NCBI GenBank assembly: GCA_031769625.1
Contig: JAUIMM010000739.1
Location: 2,346,001-2,410,000, forward strand
Reading direction: 5' to 3'
Length of the DNA: 64,000 bases
Source: Taudactylus pleione
Taxonomy: Eukaryota > Chordata > Amphibia > Anura > Myobatrachidae
Numbering within the stretch: the stretch's first letter is position 1; every line of letters starts with the position of its first letter. Under the pieces are notes generated by a model. The model was not told the DNA's origin, made no database searches, and was given only the letters and a program-made list of their open reading frames with translations. The translations under genes and the position numbers were made by a program. This document shows, in pieces, positions 54,510 to 64,000 of the stretch.

Positions 54510-56082
54510 AGCAAATATTAACAGATGAATCTTAACAAATAGCTTCTCATTTCCTAAGGTGTATATCAAAGTTCGATTTTACATTCGATTTGATGTTCGA
54601 TCTAGCTCACCTCAAATCGAATGTACAAATTCCTCATCAAATCCCACATTTGCTACAATTCAATTTGGTTTGATTTTGTTTGATTGATTTCATGTTCGAT
54701 TTTGCATGCCCATGTACAAATCGAACACCAAATCCCTCTCAAAATCGAACTTCAAATCCCCAAATTAATTGACCGGTGTTGTGCATTCGTTTTGAACATG
54801 AGCAGGTCTGAGTGACACAGATGCATGCACAGATCAGTGAGATCCGTGCATGCATCTATTAATTTTTTTTTTTTTAATTACGTGTAAATCACACATAATC
54901 ACAACCAGCCCGGGACTTTTCAGAGCCTGTCGTGGTTGTGTAAATATGGGGGACAAAACCCGTAGGGGTTCCCTACATTTACCATAACCAGCACTGGGCT
55001 AAGTGAGCTGTTCCTGATTTTGTAAAGAAAGAGGACAAAATGAGTAGAGGTCCCCTGTATTTTCCATAACCAGCACTGGACTCTTTCAAGCGTGGGGGGT
55101 GGGTAATACCACAGCCAGGGGAACCCTTTCACCGGGTCCCCCGGCCAAAGCATTACACCTGACCGCTAGTCAGCCCAGGCCGTGGATCCCTGGGGAGGTG
55201 GGAACCCCCTAATAAAGTGGTCCTTCTCTCCAGGGCACCCTGGCACCCCTGGGCGGTGTGTGCCGGGTTGATAAATGTAAAGTGTAGTGTAAACATAGAT
55301 GTAAATATAATGTCTACAACAGTAGAACTACAGGTCCCAGCAAGCCTTTTTAAAAAATTATAATTTATATATTTTTTTACTTTAATATTTTATCTTTATT
55401 CTGATTGTTTTCTCATTTATTCTGTGCTCGCTATTCCCATTTATATGAAATTGTCAGTTTTATTTTTTTATGTCTATTTATCTTTGTGTATCTAATGAAA
55501 TTTGTCTATGAAAATGGTTATAATAAATGTATGTTTTTAACTATACCAGCCATAATTTTAAGTTTTTTGATGTTGAACCACAGGCTATTCACACCTTATT
55601 TGTTATATACTTGACATTTTTCTTGAAATTAATTGGTATATTTTGTTATTTGTGATATTGCACTCAGCACTTGGTAAATATTTGACACTTTACATTTTCT
55701 TGAATTTATTTGGTACTCTTTTATGCTATTTATTTATACACTAAAACACCTGTTTGCGCTACTATCCACTGTCTTACATTTTCCTTAGGGGCAGACTACC
55801 ACGGCCCTATTTCTTTTGGAGACTGCCTCCACCTGATTATACATTATTACCCTGAGATTTTTATTCTCAGGCAACTGAATAGTTACGGATATATCAATAG
55901 TCTGGCGCAGTAATCCTCACCTTTTCTACACATTAGTAAATACACCCCTAAATGTCAAAATAATTCTTGAGGAATGAAGGAAGGATGAATTTTGTCTGCA
56001 TTGCCTGAGCGTTGTCTCCTATTCTCAATTATTGTGTTCCTGCCGCTAGCTTAGTAGTGAGCCAGTACTTTGTGTTTTGCAG
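54510..56082. other. Intron 3 tail: interspersed-repeat mosaic
   Basis: It holds two hairpins rich in TTCGATTT (54581-54624 and 54693-54727), a 13-bp-arm palindrome at about 54822-54858, and a diverged two-copy duplication of about 82 bp beginning near 54939 and 55021 (shared CATAACCAGCACTGG). It also has a GC-rich block at 55087-55265 and AACTACAGGTCCCAGCAAGC at about 55327. It then becomes AT-rich. No coding frame is convincing. It looks like several transposon fragments side by side; families not identified. Confidence 0.55.
54581..54727. repeat. Pair of TTCGATTT hairpins
   Basis: ACATTCGATTTGA (54581-54593) pairs with TCAAATCGAATGT (54612-54624). TGTTCGATTT (54693-54702) pairs with AAATCGAACA (54718-54727). 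Further TTCGATTT and AAATCGAA words lie between and after, so this is a compound inverted repeat, probably a transposon terminus. Confidence 0.7.
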
Positions 56083-56178
56083 CTCACGGTGCGCTTGAAG
56101 GATATCTGCTCAATGACTAAAGAAAAGACAGCCAGACTTATTCCAAATGCCATCCAGCTCTGCACTGACACTGAGAAG
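56083..56178 (+). CDS. GRAMD1B: Exon 4: GRAM domain
   Basis: Acceptor TGTGTTTTGCAG ends at 56082; donor GTGAGA at 56179. Residues 132-163, LTVRLKDICSMTKEKTARLI then PNAIQLCTDTEK. LLTVRLKDICSMTKEKTARLIPNAIQ-type sequence fits GRAMD1B; GRAMD1A and C have different residues at the start of this segment. Phase 0 at both ends. Confidence 0.97.
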
Positions 56179-56590
56179 GTGAGATGACAGTCACTGGGGA
56201 CCACTTACTAACATTAGGAAGAGTGCAGATCATTTTGTACAGCCGTCTGCCCAGCTCATAGATAGGGCACTTCGCCTCTTTCCAGTGGCTCCAGGAAATT
56301 GGCTCTGTGGAAATGGTGTATGGTACAGTAAGAACATCACGCCGGTCTCCAATTTCCTGCCACTTCACAACAAGCCTTTTATTAATTTATTTTTTCTTTT
56401 TTACTCTTAATACACCTCATATGTAATTCTCATATATGTTTTACCTTAGTCATGGCAGTGGGGGGGGCCTTGGGGCGTTATTTCGTTCGATTCACTCTTG
56501 TGAACATAGGCCTATGGTGTCATCAACCATTTTTCCTATAGTTTTCCTTTTCGTGACAGATTAAATTGTAATGCATTGTTCTTTTAACAG
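56179..56590. other. GRAMD1B: Intron 4
   Basis: 412 bp, AT-rich in the second half, with a GGGGGGG run at about 56461-56467. No array or recognised element. Confidence 0.8.
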
Positions 56591-56671
56591 CACTTTTTCA
56601 CTTCGTTTGGGGCTCGAGATCGGACCTACATGATGATGTTCCGGCTTTGGCAGAATGCTTTGCTTGAAAAG
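56591..56671 (+). CDS. GRAMD1B: Exon 5: end of the GRAM domain
   Basis: Acceptor TCTTTTAACAG ends at 56590; donor GTAGCC at 56672 is weak after position +3. Residues 164-190, HFFTSFGARDRTYMMMFRLW then QNALLEK. FFTSFGARDR is invariant in GRAMD1 proteins; TYMMMFRLWQNALLEK is the B-type ending. Phase 0 at both ends. Confidence 0.97.
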
Positions 56672-56766
56672 GTAGCCCTCCTATTGTTCCCCAGATCCAT
56701 CTTTCTGTGCCAACAACTTCATTACCTTGCTTCTTACACCTGTATCTGGTTCTCTGCTCTCCGTAG

Positions 56767-56882
56767 CCATTGTGTCCGAAGGAACTCTGGCATTTTGTCC
56801 ACCAATGCTATGGCAATGAGCTGGGCCTCACCAGTGATGACGAGGACTATGTTCCACCAGATGACGACTTCAACACGATGGG
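56767..56882 (+). CDS. GRAMD1B: Exon 6: post-GRAM segment
   Basis: Acceptor TGCTCTCCGTAG ends at 56766; donor GTAGGT at 56883. The preceding intron is only 95 bp. Residues 191-228, PLCPKELWHFVHQCYGNELG then LTSDDEDYVPPDDDFNTM, plus two bases of a Gly codon completed by exon 7. The acidic SDDEDYVPPDDDF run is typical of GRAMD1B. Entry phase 0, exit phase 2. Confidence 0.97.
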
Positions 56883-57032
56883 GTAGGTGCACAGGCAGAC
56901 GCCGTAGCTTCTGTTTCAGATGCGTTTCCTGCCATTTATGAAGCCCAAGGAAGGTCACAGTTTGGTTTACCTTTGGTGAATGTGTAACAGGATTAACATA
57001 GAGGTGCCAATTCTATTGTGTTTTGCCCTTAG

Positions 57033-57186
57033 TTACTGTGAAGAAATTCCAGTGGAAGACGTGGAAGTAAATGACAATTCCTCTAAAAGTAGCAGTGACC
57101 TCAAACCAGAAACGAATTGCAACCTACAGGACCCATCTCTGACCAGCAGTAATCTGCCATCCACCACCAGCAGCGAGGCCCCTGCG
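57033..57186 (+). CDS. GRAMD1B: Exon 7: acidic/Ser-rich linker
   Basis: Acceptor GTTTTGCCCTTAG ends at 57032; donor GCG|GTATGT at 57187. Residues 230-280 begin YCEEIPVEDVEVNDNSSKSS and end TTSSEAPA. YCEEIPVE and the SSKSS and SSEAP motifs match the GRAMD1B linker; the middle is diverged, as expected for a disordered linker. Entry phase 2, exit phase 0. Confidence 0.95.
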
Positions 57187-57812
57187 GTATGTACGTGTCC
57201 GGCTTGCCGGGGTATGCACTGACAGGTGGCCACAAGCAGTAGGACCTGAGTGACTGTTGTTATAGCTGGATGTCTAAGGATCTCTGCTACATTGTCTACA
57301 ACTCTATAAGTCCAGGAAAGGAGGTGTACAGAGCTTTTATGTTCCTGTACTACCGTATTGTTGGATTGCTCATCATCAATATAAAGTCAGTTCTCCAAAT
57401 TAGGCAAAGACATGTGCTGGCTTAGACTGTAGTGGTTGAAGCTCCAGATATTACATTGGGCAGAGACATATGAGTTACATATGTAGTTGAATCTCCTATT
57501 TATTATTTCATGGGTTACGTAGTGGAGTCTGGTTGTATGTAGGGCATTACCCTTGTCGTACAGGCAGCCGCATATTGTCGTATGAAGCTGCACAGCTACA
57601 ATATTAGACAGTCGGCAATAAAGTAATTTTATTTTTGTGAACTTGAATGACGAACAAACTGGAGTTAATGTCAGTCTCTGAGTGCTGAATGTGCCCAGAA
57701 TTTGCTAAATACATTATATTTATGCCTACTATGTGATTTGCTATTTTTTTGTTTTTGTTTTAGCAAATTCAGGTAAAATATGTTCTAAGCATAAACCTAT
57801 CTCTCCGAGCAG
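57187..57812. other. GRAMD1B: Intron 7
   Basis: 626 bp without tandem repeats. It ends with the tandem acceptor GAGCAG. A T-rich run at about 57746-57761 is the nearest pyrimidine tract and lies unusually far (about 50 bp) from the acceptor. Confidence 0.7.
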
Positions 57813-57990
57813 TTTGACGGCGGTATCCTGGACGAACTGGACAGCTCACTAGAGAGGGAGATGTTGATTGCAAGCATGGAAGAGCAGAAGGTGGAGCTTC
57901 TACCTCCTGTCACATCTCCATCCCTGGACTTCAATGACAATGAGGATCTACCGACTGAGATCAGCGACTCCTCAGAGACCCACGATGAAG
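57813..57990 (+). CDS. GRAMD1B: Exon 8: linker leading to the VASt/ASTER domain
   Basis: Residues 281-339 begin FDGGILDELDSSLEREMLIA and include SPSLDFNDNEDLPTEISDSS and ETHDE. SPSLDFNDNED and SDSS-THDEGE are characteristic of GRAMD1B. The start is ambiguous by one codon: the acceptor reads GAGCAG, so use of the upstream AG (start 57810) would add Gln. Human has a Ser before FDG at this point. Donor GTGAGC at 57991. Entry phase 0, exit phase 1. Confidence 0.93.
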
Positions 57991-58216
57991 GTGAGCACAC
58001 GAAGGGAAAATGGACAAACAGCATGCCGGGCGTAGTAAACGGGGCAACGAGGGGGGTGGGTGTATAAAGAGTGACATATAAGGAAAGTGAATGTATCTAT
58101 AGGACAGACACAACACTGAAAGGGATCTGATGGCGAAGGTGAGGAGTATATGATGCATGGGGTAAGATGGCATTGGGCTGTACAGTCAGTAAGAGTGCAT
58201 TGTATTCCTGCCGCAG

Positions 58217-58360
58217 GCGAAGTGCAAGCATTCTACGAGGACCTGAATGGCCGGCAGTACATCAACGAAGTGTTCAGCTTCAGCGTGGACAAGCTGTTCA
58301 GCCTCCTTTTTAGCGAATCTCAGTTCCAAAGGGATTTCATGGAGCAGAGGAGGTTCACGG
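58217..58360 (+). CDS. GRAMD1B: Exon 9: start of the VASt/ASTER domain
   Basis: Acceptor TTCCTGCCGCAG ends at 58216; donor GTGAGA at 58361. Codes Gly340 (split) to residue 387: EVQAFYEDLNGRQYINEVFS, then FSVDKLFSLLFSESQFQRDF and MEQRRFT. This opens the sterol-binding ASTER fold. Entry phase 1, exit phase 1. Confidence 0.97.
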
Positions 58361-58565
58361 GTGAGAAGCTCATAGGTGGAGGTTGTGTATAACTCAGTCT
58401 TATGGGGTCTTTCCACATTACCTGATTTATATGGCCCTGTTGTGTTCTAGTACATCTCTCTCACTTCTTACCTGTGTGTAGTGTCCATACAGTCATCTCT
58501 GGACAATCTGTATAATTATACCCTGCAGGTCTCAGGGCCTCACACTTTTCTCTATTTACTGCCAG

Positions 58566-58684
58566 AAGTTATATTCCATCCATGGAAGAAGGAGGACAGT
58601 GGAAACCAGACCCGGATTATTCTATACACCATTGCACTAACTAATCCCCTGGCACCTAAATCAGCCACAGTCACAGAGACTCAG
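58566..58684 (+). CDS. GRAMD1B: Exon 10: VASt/ASTER domain
   Basis: Acceptor TTTACTGCCAG ends at 58565; donor CAG|GTGAGT at 58685. The split codon gives Glu388 where mammalian GRAMD1B has Asp (FSDIIFHPWKK). Then residues 389-427, VIFHPWKKEDSGNQTRIILY and TIALTNPLAPKSATVTETQ. LTNPLAPK and the ETQ ending are conserved. Entry phase 1, exit phase 0. Confidence 0.96.
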
Positions 58685-58747
58685 GTGAGTGTTTCCCGCT
58701 AATTAGATGCACATGGGGGGCGACGTAACGTGGTTCCGTGTACCTGA

Positions 58748-58948
<201 letters not shown>

Positions 58949-58951
58949 TGA

Positions 58952-59606
<655 letters not shown>

Positions 59607-61812
59607 GCAACCTTCTATCTCCTGCACTCCTTTCCTCTCAGCCTTCTGTCTCTTGCACTCCTTTCCCCTCAGCCTTCTGTCTCTTGCACTCCTTCCCCCT
59701 CAGCCTTCTATCTCCTGCACTCCTTTCCTCTCAGCCTTCTATCTCCTGCACTCCTTTGCTCTCAGCCTTCTATCTCCTGCACTCCTTTCCTCTCAGCCTT
59801 CTATCTCCAGCACTCCTTTCCCCTCAGCCTCTGTCTCTTGCACTCCTTTCCCCTCAGCCTTCTATCTCCTGCACTCCTTTCCTCTCAGCCTTCTGTCTCT
59901 TGCACTCCTTTCCTCTCAGCCTTCTATCTCCTGCACTCCTTTGCTCTCAGCCTCTGTCTCTTGCACTCCTTTCCTCTCAGCCTTCTGTCTCCGGCACTCC
60001 TTTCCCCTCAGCCTTCTGTCTCCTGCACTCCTTTCCTCTCAGCCTTCTGTCTCCTGCACTCCTTTCCTCTCAGGCTTCTGTCTCTTGCACTCCTTTCCTC
60101 TCAGCCTTCTGTCTCCTGCACTCCTTTGCTCTCAGCCTCTGTCTCTTGCACTCCTTTCCTCTCAGCCTTCTGTTTCTTGCACTCCTTTCCTCTCAGCCTT
60201 CTGTCTCTTGCACCCCTTCGCTCTCAGTCTCTGTCTCTTGCACTCCTTTGCTCTCAGCCTTCTATCTCCTGCACTCCTTTCCTCTCAGCCTTCTATCTCC
60301 TGCACGCCTTTCCTCTCAGCCTTCTGTCTCTTGCACTCCTTTGCTCTCAGCCTTCTGTCTCTTGCACTCCTTTCCTCTCAGCCTTCTGTCTCTTGCACTC
60401 CTTTCCTCTCAGCCTTCTGTCTCTTGCACTCCTTTCCTCTCAGCCTTCTGTCTCTTGCACTCCTTTCCTCTCAGCCTTCTGTCTCTTGCACTCCTTTGCT
60501 CTCAGCCTTCTATCTCCTGCACTCCTTTCCTCTCAACCTTCTATCTCCTGCACTCCTTTCCCCTCAGCCTTCTGTCTCCGGCACTCCTTTCCCCTCAGCC
60601 TTCTGTCTCCTGCACTCCTTTCCTCTCAGCCTTCTGTCTCCTGCACTCCTTTCCTCTCAGGCTTCTGTCTCCTGCACTCCTTTCCCCTCAGCCTTCTGTC
60701 TCTTGCACTCCTTTCCCCTCAGCCTTCTGTCTCTTGCACTCCTTTCCCCTCAGCCTTCTGTCTCCTGCACTCCTTTCCCCTCAGCCTTCTGTCTCCTGCA
60801 CTCCTTTCCCCTCAGCCCTCTGTCTCCTGCACTCCTTTGCTCTCAGCCTCTGTCTCTTGCACTCCTTTCCTCTCAGCCTTCTGTCTCTTGCCCTCCTTTC
60901 CTCTCAGCCTTCTGTCTCCTGCACTCCTTTGCTCTCAGCCTCTGTCTCTTGCACTCCTTTCCTGTCAGCCTTCTGTCTCTTGCACTCCTTTGCTCTCAGC
61001 CTTCTGTCTCTTGCACTCCTTTCCTCTCAGCCTTCTGTCTCTTGCACTCCTTTCGTCTCAGCCTTCTGTTTCTTGCACTCCTTTGCTCTCAGCCTTCTGT
61101 CTCTTGCACCCCTTTGCTCTCAGTCTCTGTCTCTTGCACTCCTTTGCTCTCAGCCTCTGTCTCTTGCACTCCTTTCCTCTCAGCCTTCTGTCTCTTGCAC
61201 TCCTTTCCTCTCAACTTTCTGTCTCTTGCACTCCTTTCCTCTCTGCCTTCTATCTCTTGCACTCCTTTCCTCTCAGCTTTCTGTCTCTTGCACTCCTTTC
61301 CTCTCAGCCTTCTGTCTCTTGCACTCCTTTGCTCTCAGCCTTCTGTCTCTTGCACTCCTTTGCTCTCAGCCTTCTGTCTCTTGCACTCCTTTCCTCTCAT
61401 CCTTCTGTCTCCTGCACTCCTTTCCTCTCATCCTTCTATCTCCTGCACTCCTTTCCCCTCATCCTTCTATCTCCTGCACTCTTTTCCCCTCAGCCTTCTG
61501 TCTCCTGCACTCCTTTCCTCTCAGCCTTTTGTATCTTGCACTCCTTTCCTCTCAGCCTTCTGTCTCCTGCACTCCTTTCCTCTCAGCCTTCTGTCTCTTG
61601 CACTCCTTTCCTCTCAACCTTCTGTCTCTTGCACTCCTTTCCTCTCGGCCTTCTGTCTCTTGCACTCCTTTGCTCTCAGCCTCTGTCTCTTGCACTCCTT
61701 TGCTCTCAGCCTTCTGTCTCTTGCACTCCTTTCCTCTCAGCCTTCTGTCTCTTGCACTCCTTTCCTCTCAGCCTTCTGTCTCTTGCACTCCTTTCCTCTC
61801 AGCCTTCTATCC
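59607..61812. repeat. 31-bp pyrimidine-rich minisatellite in intron 12, about 71 copies
   Basis: Unit contains CCTTCTGTCTCTTGCACTCC then TTTCCTCTCAG. Frequent variants are CTATCTCCTG, TTTGCTCTCAG, TTTCCCCTCAG and a 30-bp form lacking one T (GCCTCTGTC). The plus strand is almost all pyrimidine apart from a G and A in TTGCAC and the CAG. Each unit resembles a polypyrimidine tract plus CAG acceptor. All three plus frames stay open for over 700 codons because no stop word occurs in the unit; they are not genes. Confidence 0.97.
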
Positions 61813-62614
61813 CTAGATTCTGACCTAGGCAGCAAGTGAAAGTTCATCTAGATGTAAGAAGAACTCTTTCCAAAATGCAGTTACTGCAGAAGATTACACC
61901 TCTCTCACGATGATGCTCCTTTAGTTACTGGAAGCAAATAATTTTGTTCATTACATTGAAAGCTTCTGACTCCCTCTAATACAGTGTAATACAGACCCAT
62001 GGTCACGTTTCTGCATTTACATATTTATTATCAGTAGTATGTCTAGGTGTTTATTCATTGTTACCCTCTCAGACCTTGTATTGTTCAGTGAATAAGTTGC
62101 TTCCAGGCAGAGGAGGCCTCCAGCTTCAGTACTGATTCTGAATATTAGTGAGGCTAGCCTGCCATTTAATTAGGAACTAGTCACATTGCTAAGGCATGAG
62201 GCACAGCTTGCCTCAGGGATGTCACAAGCTTCTAGCTGCATTCCCATAAACATTGAGTCAGCAAAGTACTGTAGGGCAGTCCCCAGGTAACCCTACCCGT
62301 GCATGTCTTCCAGACCTCCGCACAGAATCCGTAATGAATACACCTGTGCTCCAGCACAGAGTATGGAAAACATGCACTGTTAGGGTTCCCTGAGGAGTTG
62401 GGAAACACTGAAATAGTGCCTCATGCCTCAGTGATGGCTTCCTGGGGAATTATTGCATTGCATGAATACAGGTTCAGTGCAAGGAACTTCTGCTCTTACT
62501 GTGTGTAGGTGACAGGTGCTGTACGCTGCAGAATGGTCTTTCTTATAGTGTAGTGGGTACACTGCCCCTGTTATTATTGGGAGCTTAGCTGGATCTATCA
62601 CTTTGTGCTTTCAG
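61813..62614. other. Intron 12 tail with an interspersed-repeat fragment
   Basis: About 800 bp before exon 13. At about 62340-62412, GGAAAACATGCACTGTTAG followed by GAGTTGGGAAACACTG looks like a fragment of a dispersed repeat; the first word recurs at about 12238. Confidence 0.6.
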
Positions 62615-62818
62615 AGAATGAATTGACCAAAGCAGAGACGGCATACCTGTCCGATCTTCACCGGCAGTCCCCCAAAGACAAGAGCACCAAGATCACCTCG
62701 ACACGGCGCAGAAAGCGCCCCCACGTTCACCTGCGCATTCCCCATTTGCAGGAGGTACTGAGCCCGGTGACCACGCCTACAGATGAGGAGAGGCATCGCC
62801 GTGTCCGCCATGTAGCAG
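62615..62818 (+). CDS. GRAMD1B: Exon 13: region after the ASTER domain with basic patch
   Basis: Acceptor TTTGTGCTTTCAG ends at 62614; donor CAG|GTCAGG at 62819. Codes Glu510 (split) to 577: NELTKAETAYLSDLHRQSPK, then DKSTKITSTRRRKRPHVHLR and IPHLQEVLSPVTTPTDEERH, ending RRVRHVA plus one base of Gly. SPVTTPTDE and RHVAG match GRAMD1B. It is the last exon in the window; the following exons, with the ER transmembrane helix, lie beyond 64000. Entry phase 1, exit phase 1. Confidence 0.96.
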
Positions 62819-63531
62819 GTCAGGAGAATGTGCACTAGGTGCCTCTTGGAGATACTTACAGTAATAGTCTTTGTGCCAAGTAGCAGTGAATGGAATATAA
62901 AATGGCGGCTCTCTGTGCAGATAACACACAGAACCTCCGGCACTATAGGGAGGCAGTGTGTGGCCGCCGGCCTGTGTCATTGCTGTTTTCCAAGTTTTAG
63001 ACCAACTTGCTTCAAAATCCAAAGTGTCACCTGCTCTGATCGAGGTGGGATCAGGACGGAATTGGACCAAGCAGTGTTGTGTCTGTATAAGCCGGGGTGT
63101 GTGCGCAAATATTCTTCCAGTTTCACCGGCCTCCAGTAAAATGGTCAGACCTGGCCAAAATGGGCACTTACAGAAGATTCAAAAATGAATCTGGGCAACG
63201 GGGGGAATCAGCTGACAGTCACTCACATCCTGTCACTGTGCAGACTGTTACTGTAATGTCACCATGCCATGTCACAGCTGTGTATGTAACCGTTACCATG
63301 TGGTGGCCAGCACACTTTACTCTGATGACATGGACAGAGCCAAGACCAAACATCAGCAAGCCTTAATAGGACAATGTAACACGTGACGTTGTCAGGGAAG
63401 ATGGCCCTTAGCAAGTGCACCCGCTGCACCTATGGTAGTTATCCCCATTCATGTTCTGCGCAAAGTACACCTCACAACAGCCAGCATCATAGCCTGAAAT
63501 GTTCTGTAATAAAATGTAGAGGCCTAATGAG
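62819..63531. other. Intron 13, unique part
   Basis: About 710 bp without tandem repeats. The short reading frames are not supported by similarity or splice context. Confidence 0.5.
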
Positions 63532-64000
63532 CAGCATATTATACCCAGTATACATACCAGCATATTGTACCCAGCATACATTCCAGCATATCATACCCAG
63601 TATACATACCAGCATATCATACCCAGTATACATACCAGCATATTGTACCCAGTATACATACCAGCATATCATACCCAGTATACATACCAGCATATCATAC
63701 CCAGTATACATACCAGCATATTGTACCCAGTATACATACCAGCATATTATACCCAGTATACATACCAGCATATCGTACCCAGTATACATACCAGCATATC
63801 GTACCCAGTATACATACCAGCATATCGTACCCAGTATACATACCAGCATATCGTACCCAGTATACATACCAGCATATCATACCCAGTATACGTACCAGCA
63901 TTTCATACCCAGTATACATACCAGCATATCATACCCAGTATACATACCAGCATATCATACCCAGTATACGTACCAGCATATCGTACCCAGTATACGTACC
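63532..64000. repeat. 26-bp minisatellite array in intron 13, cut by window end
   Basis: Unit contains CCAGCATATCGTACCCAGTA then TACATA, about 18 copies here. Variants ATCAT, ATCGT, ATTGT and TACGTA alternate. The array continues past the window, so its length is unknown. Confidence 0.96.

Noticed and set aside
55710..55913. 67-codon frame as a LINE protein fragment
   Set aside because: No reverse-transcriptase or endonuclease motif is visible; AT-rich context makes it a chance frame.
62828..63366. Frames of 76-103 codons after exon 13 as further exons
   Set aside because: None matches the transmembrane or C-terminal part of GRAMD1B, and no acceptor of the needed phase precedes them.

Overview
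The window is vertebrate nuclear DNA. It has GT-AG introns, one interrupted plus-strand gene that I recognise from its protein sequence, foldback (MITE-like) elements and an extreme load of minisatellites. An amphibian, probably a frog, is the best guess. That rests on the style of the interspersed repeats and the inflated introns and is not proven. No prokaryotic features, tRNA, rRNA or CRISPR were seen.

The only recognisable gene is the plus-strand orthologue of GRAMD1B (Aster-B), the ER-anchored cholesterol transporter with a GRAM and a VASt/ASTER domain. I place 13 coding exons between 8824 and 62818. All phases agree and give 577 codons plus one base. Exons 2-13 are secure from family similarity. 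Exon 1, an acidic 68-residue N-terminus, is inferred from an open frame, a good start context and a donor of matching phase. The C-terminal transmembrane segment and stop codon lie beyond the window. Exons 4-12 are compact, with introns of 87-626 bp. Introns 1, 2, 3, 12 and 13 are inflated by tandem repeats.

Layout. 1-3801: 35-bp minisatellite. 3802-4675: retroposed insertion with a 14-bp target duplication. 4676-6379: single-copy sequence with a foldback element. 6380-8450: G-rich 51-bp minisatellite. 8451-8823: presumed promoter/5'UTR. 8824-9027: exon 1. Intron 1 (33.7 kb) holds a 39-bp CA-rich array, a 52-bp array that appears to have grown out of it, a 41-bp array, a giant array of about 20.5 kb with a 32-bp unit, and a second 39-bp array. 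Short unique islands carrying foldback elements lie between them. 42688-42772: exon 2. Intron 2 holds a 29-bp array. 45867-45970: exon 3. Intron 3 holds an 8-kb array with an exact 100-bp unit, then interspersed repeats. 56083-59108: exons 4-12. Intron 12 holds a pyrimidine-rich 31-bp array. 62615-62818: exon 13. Intron 13 starts a 26-bp array that runs off the window.

By adding up the arrays, about three quarters of the window is tandem repeat. The long open frames over the arrays are by-products of repeats without stop codons and are not annotated as genes. Copy numbers are as given in this sequence; an assembly may misstate them.
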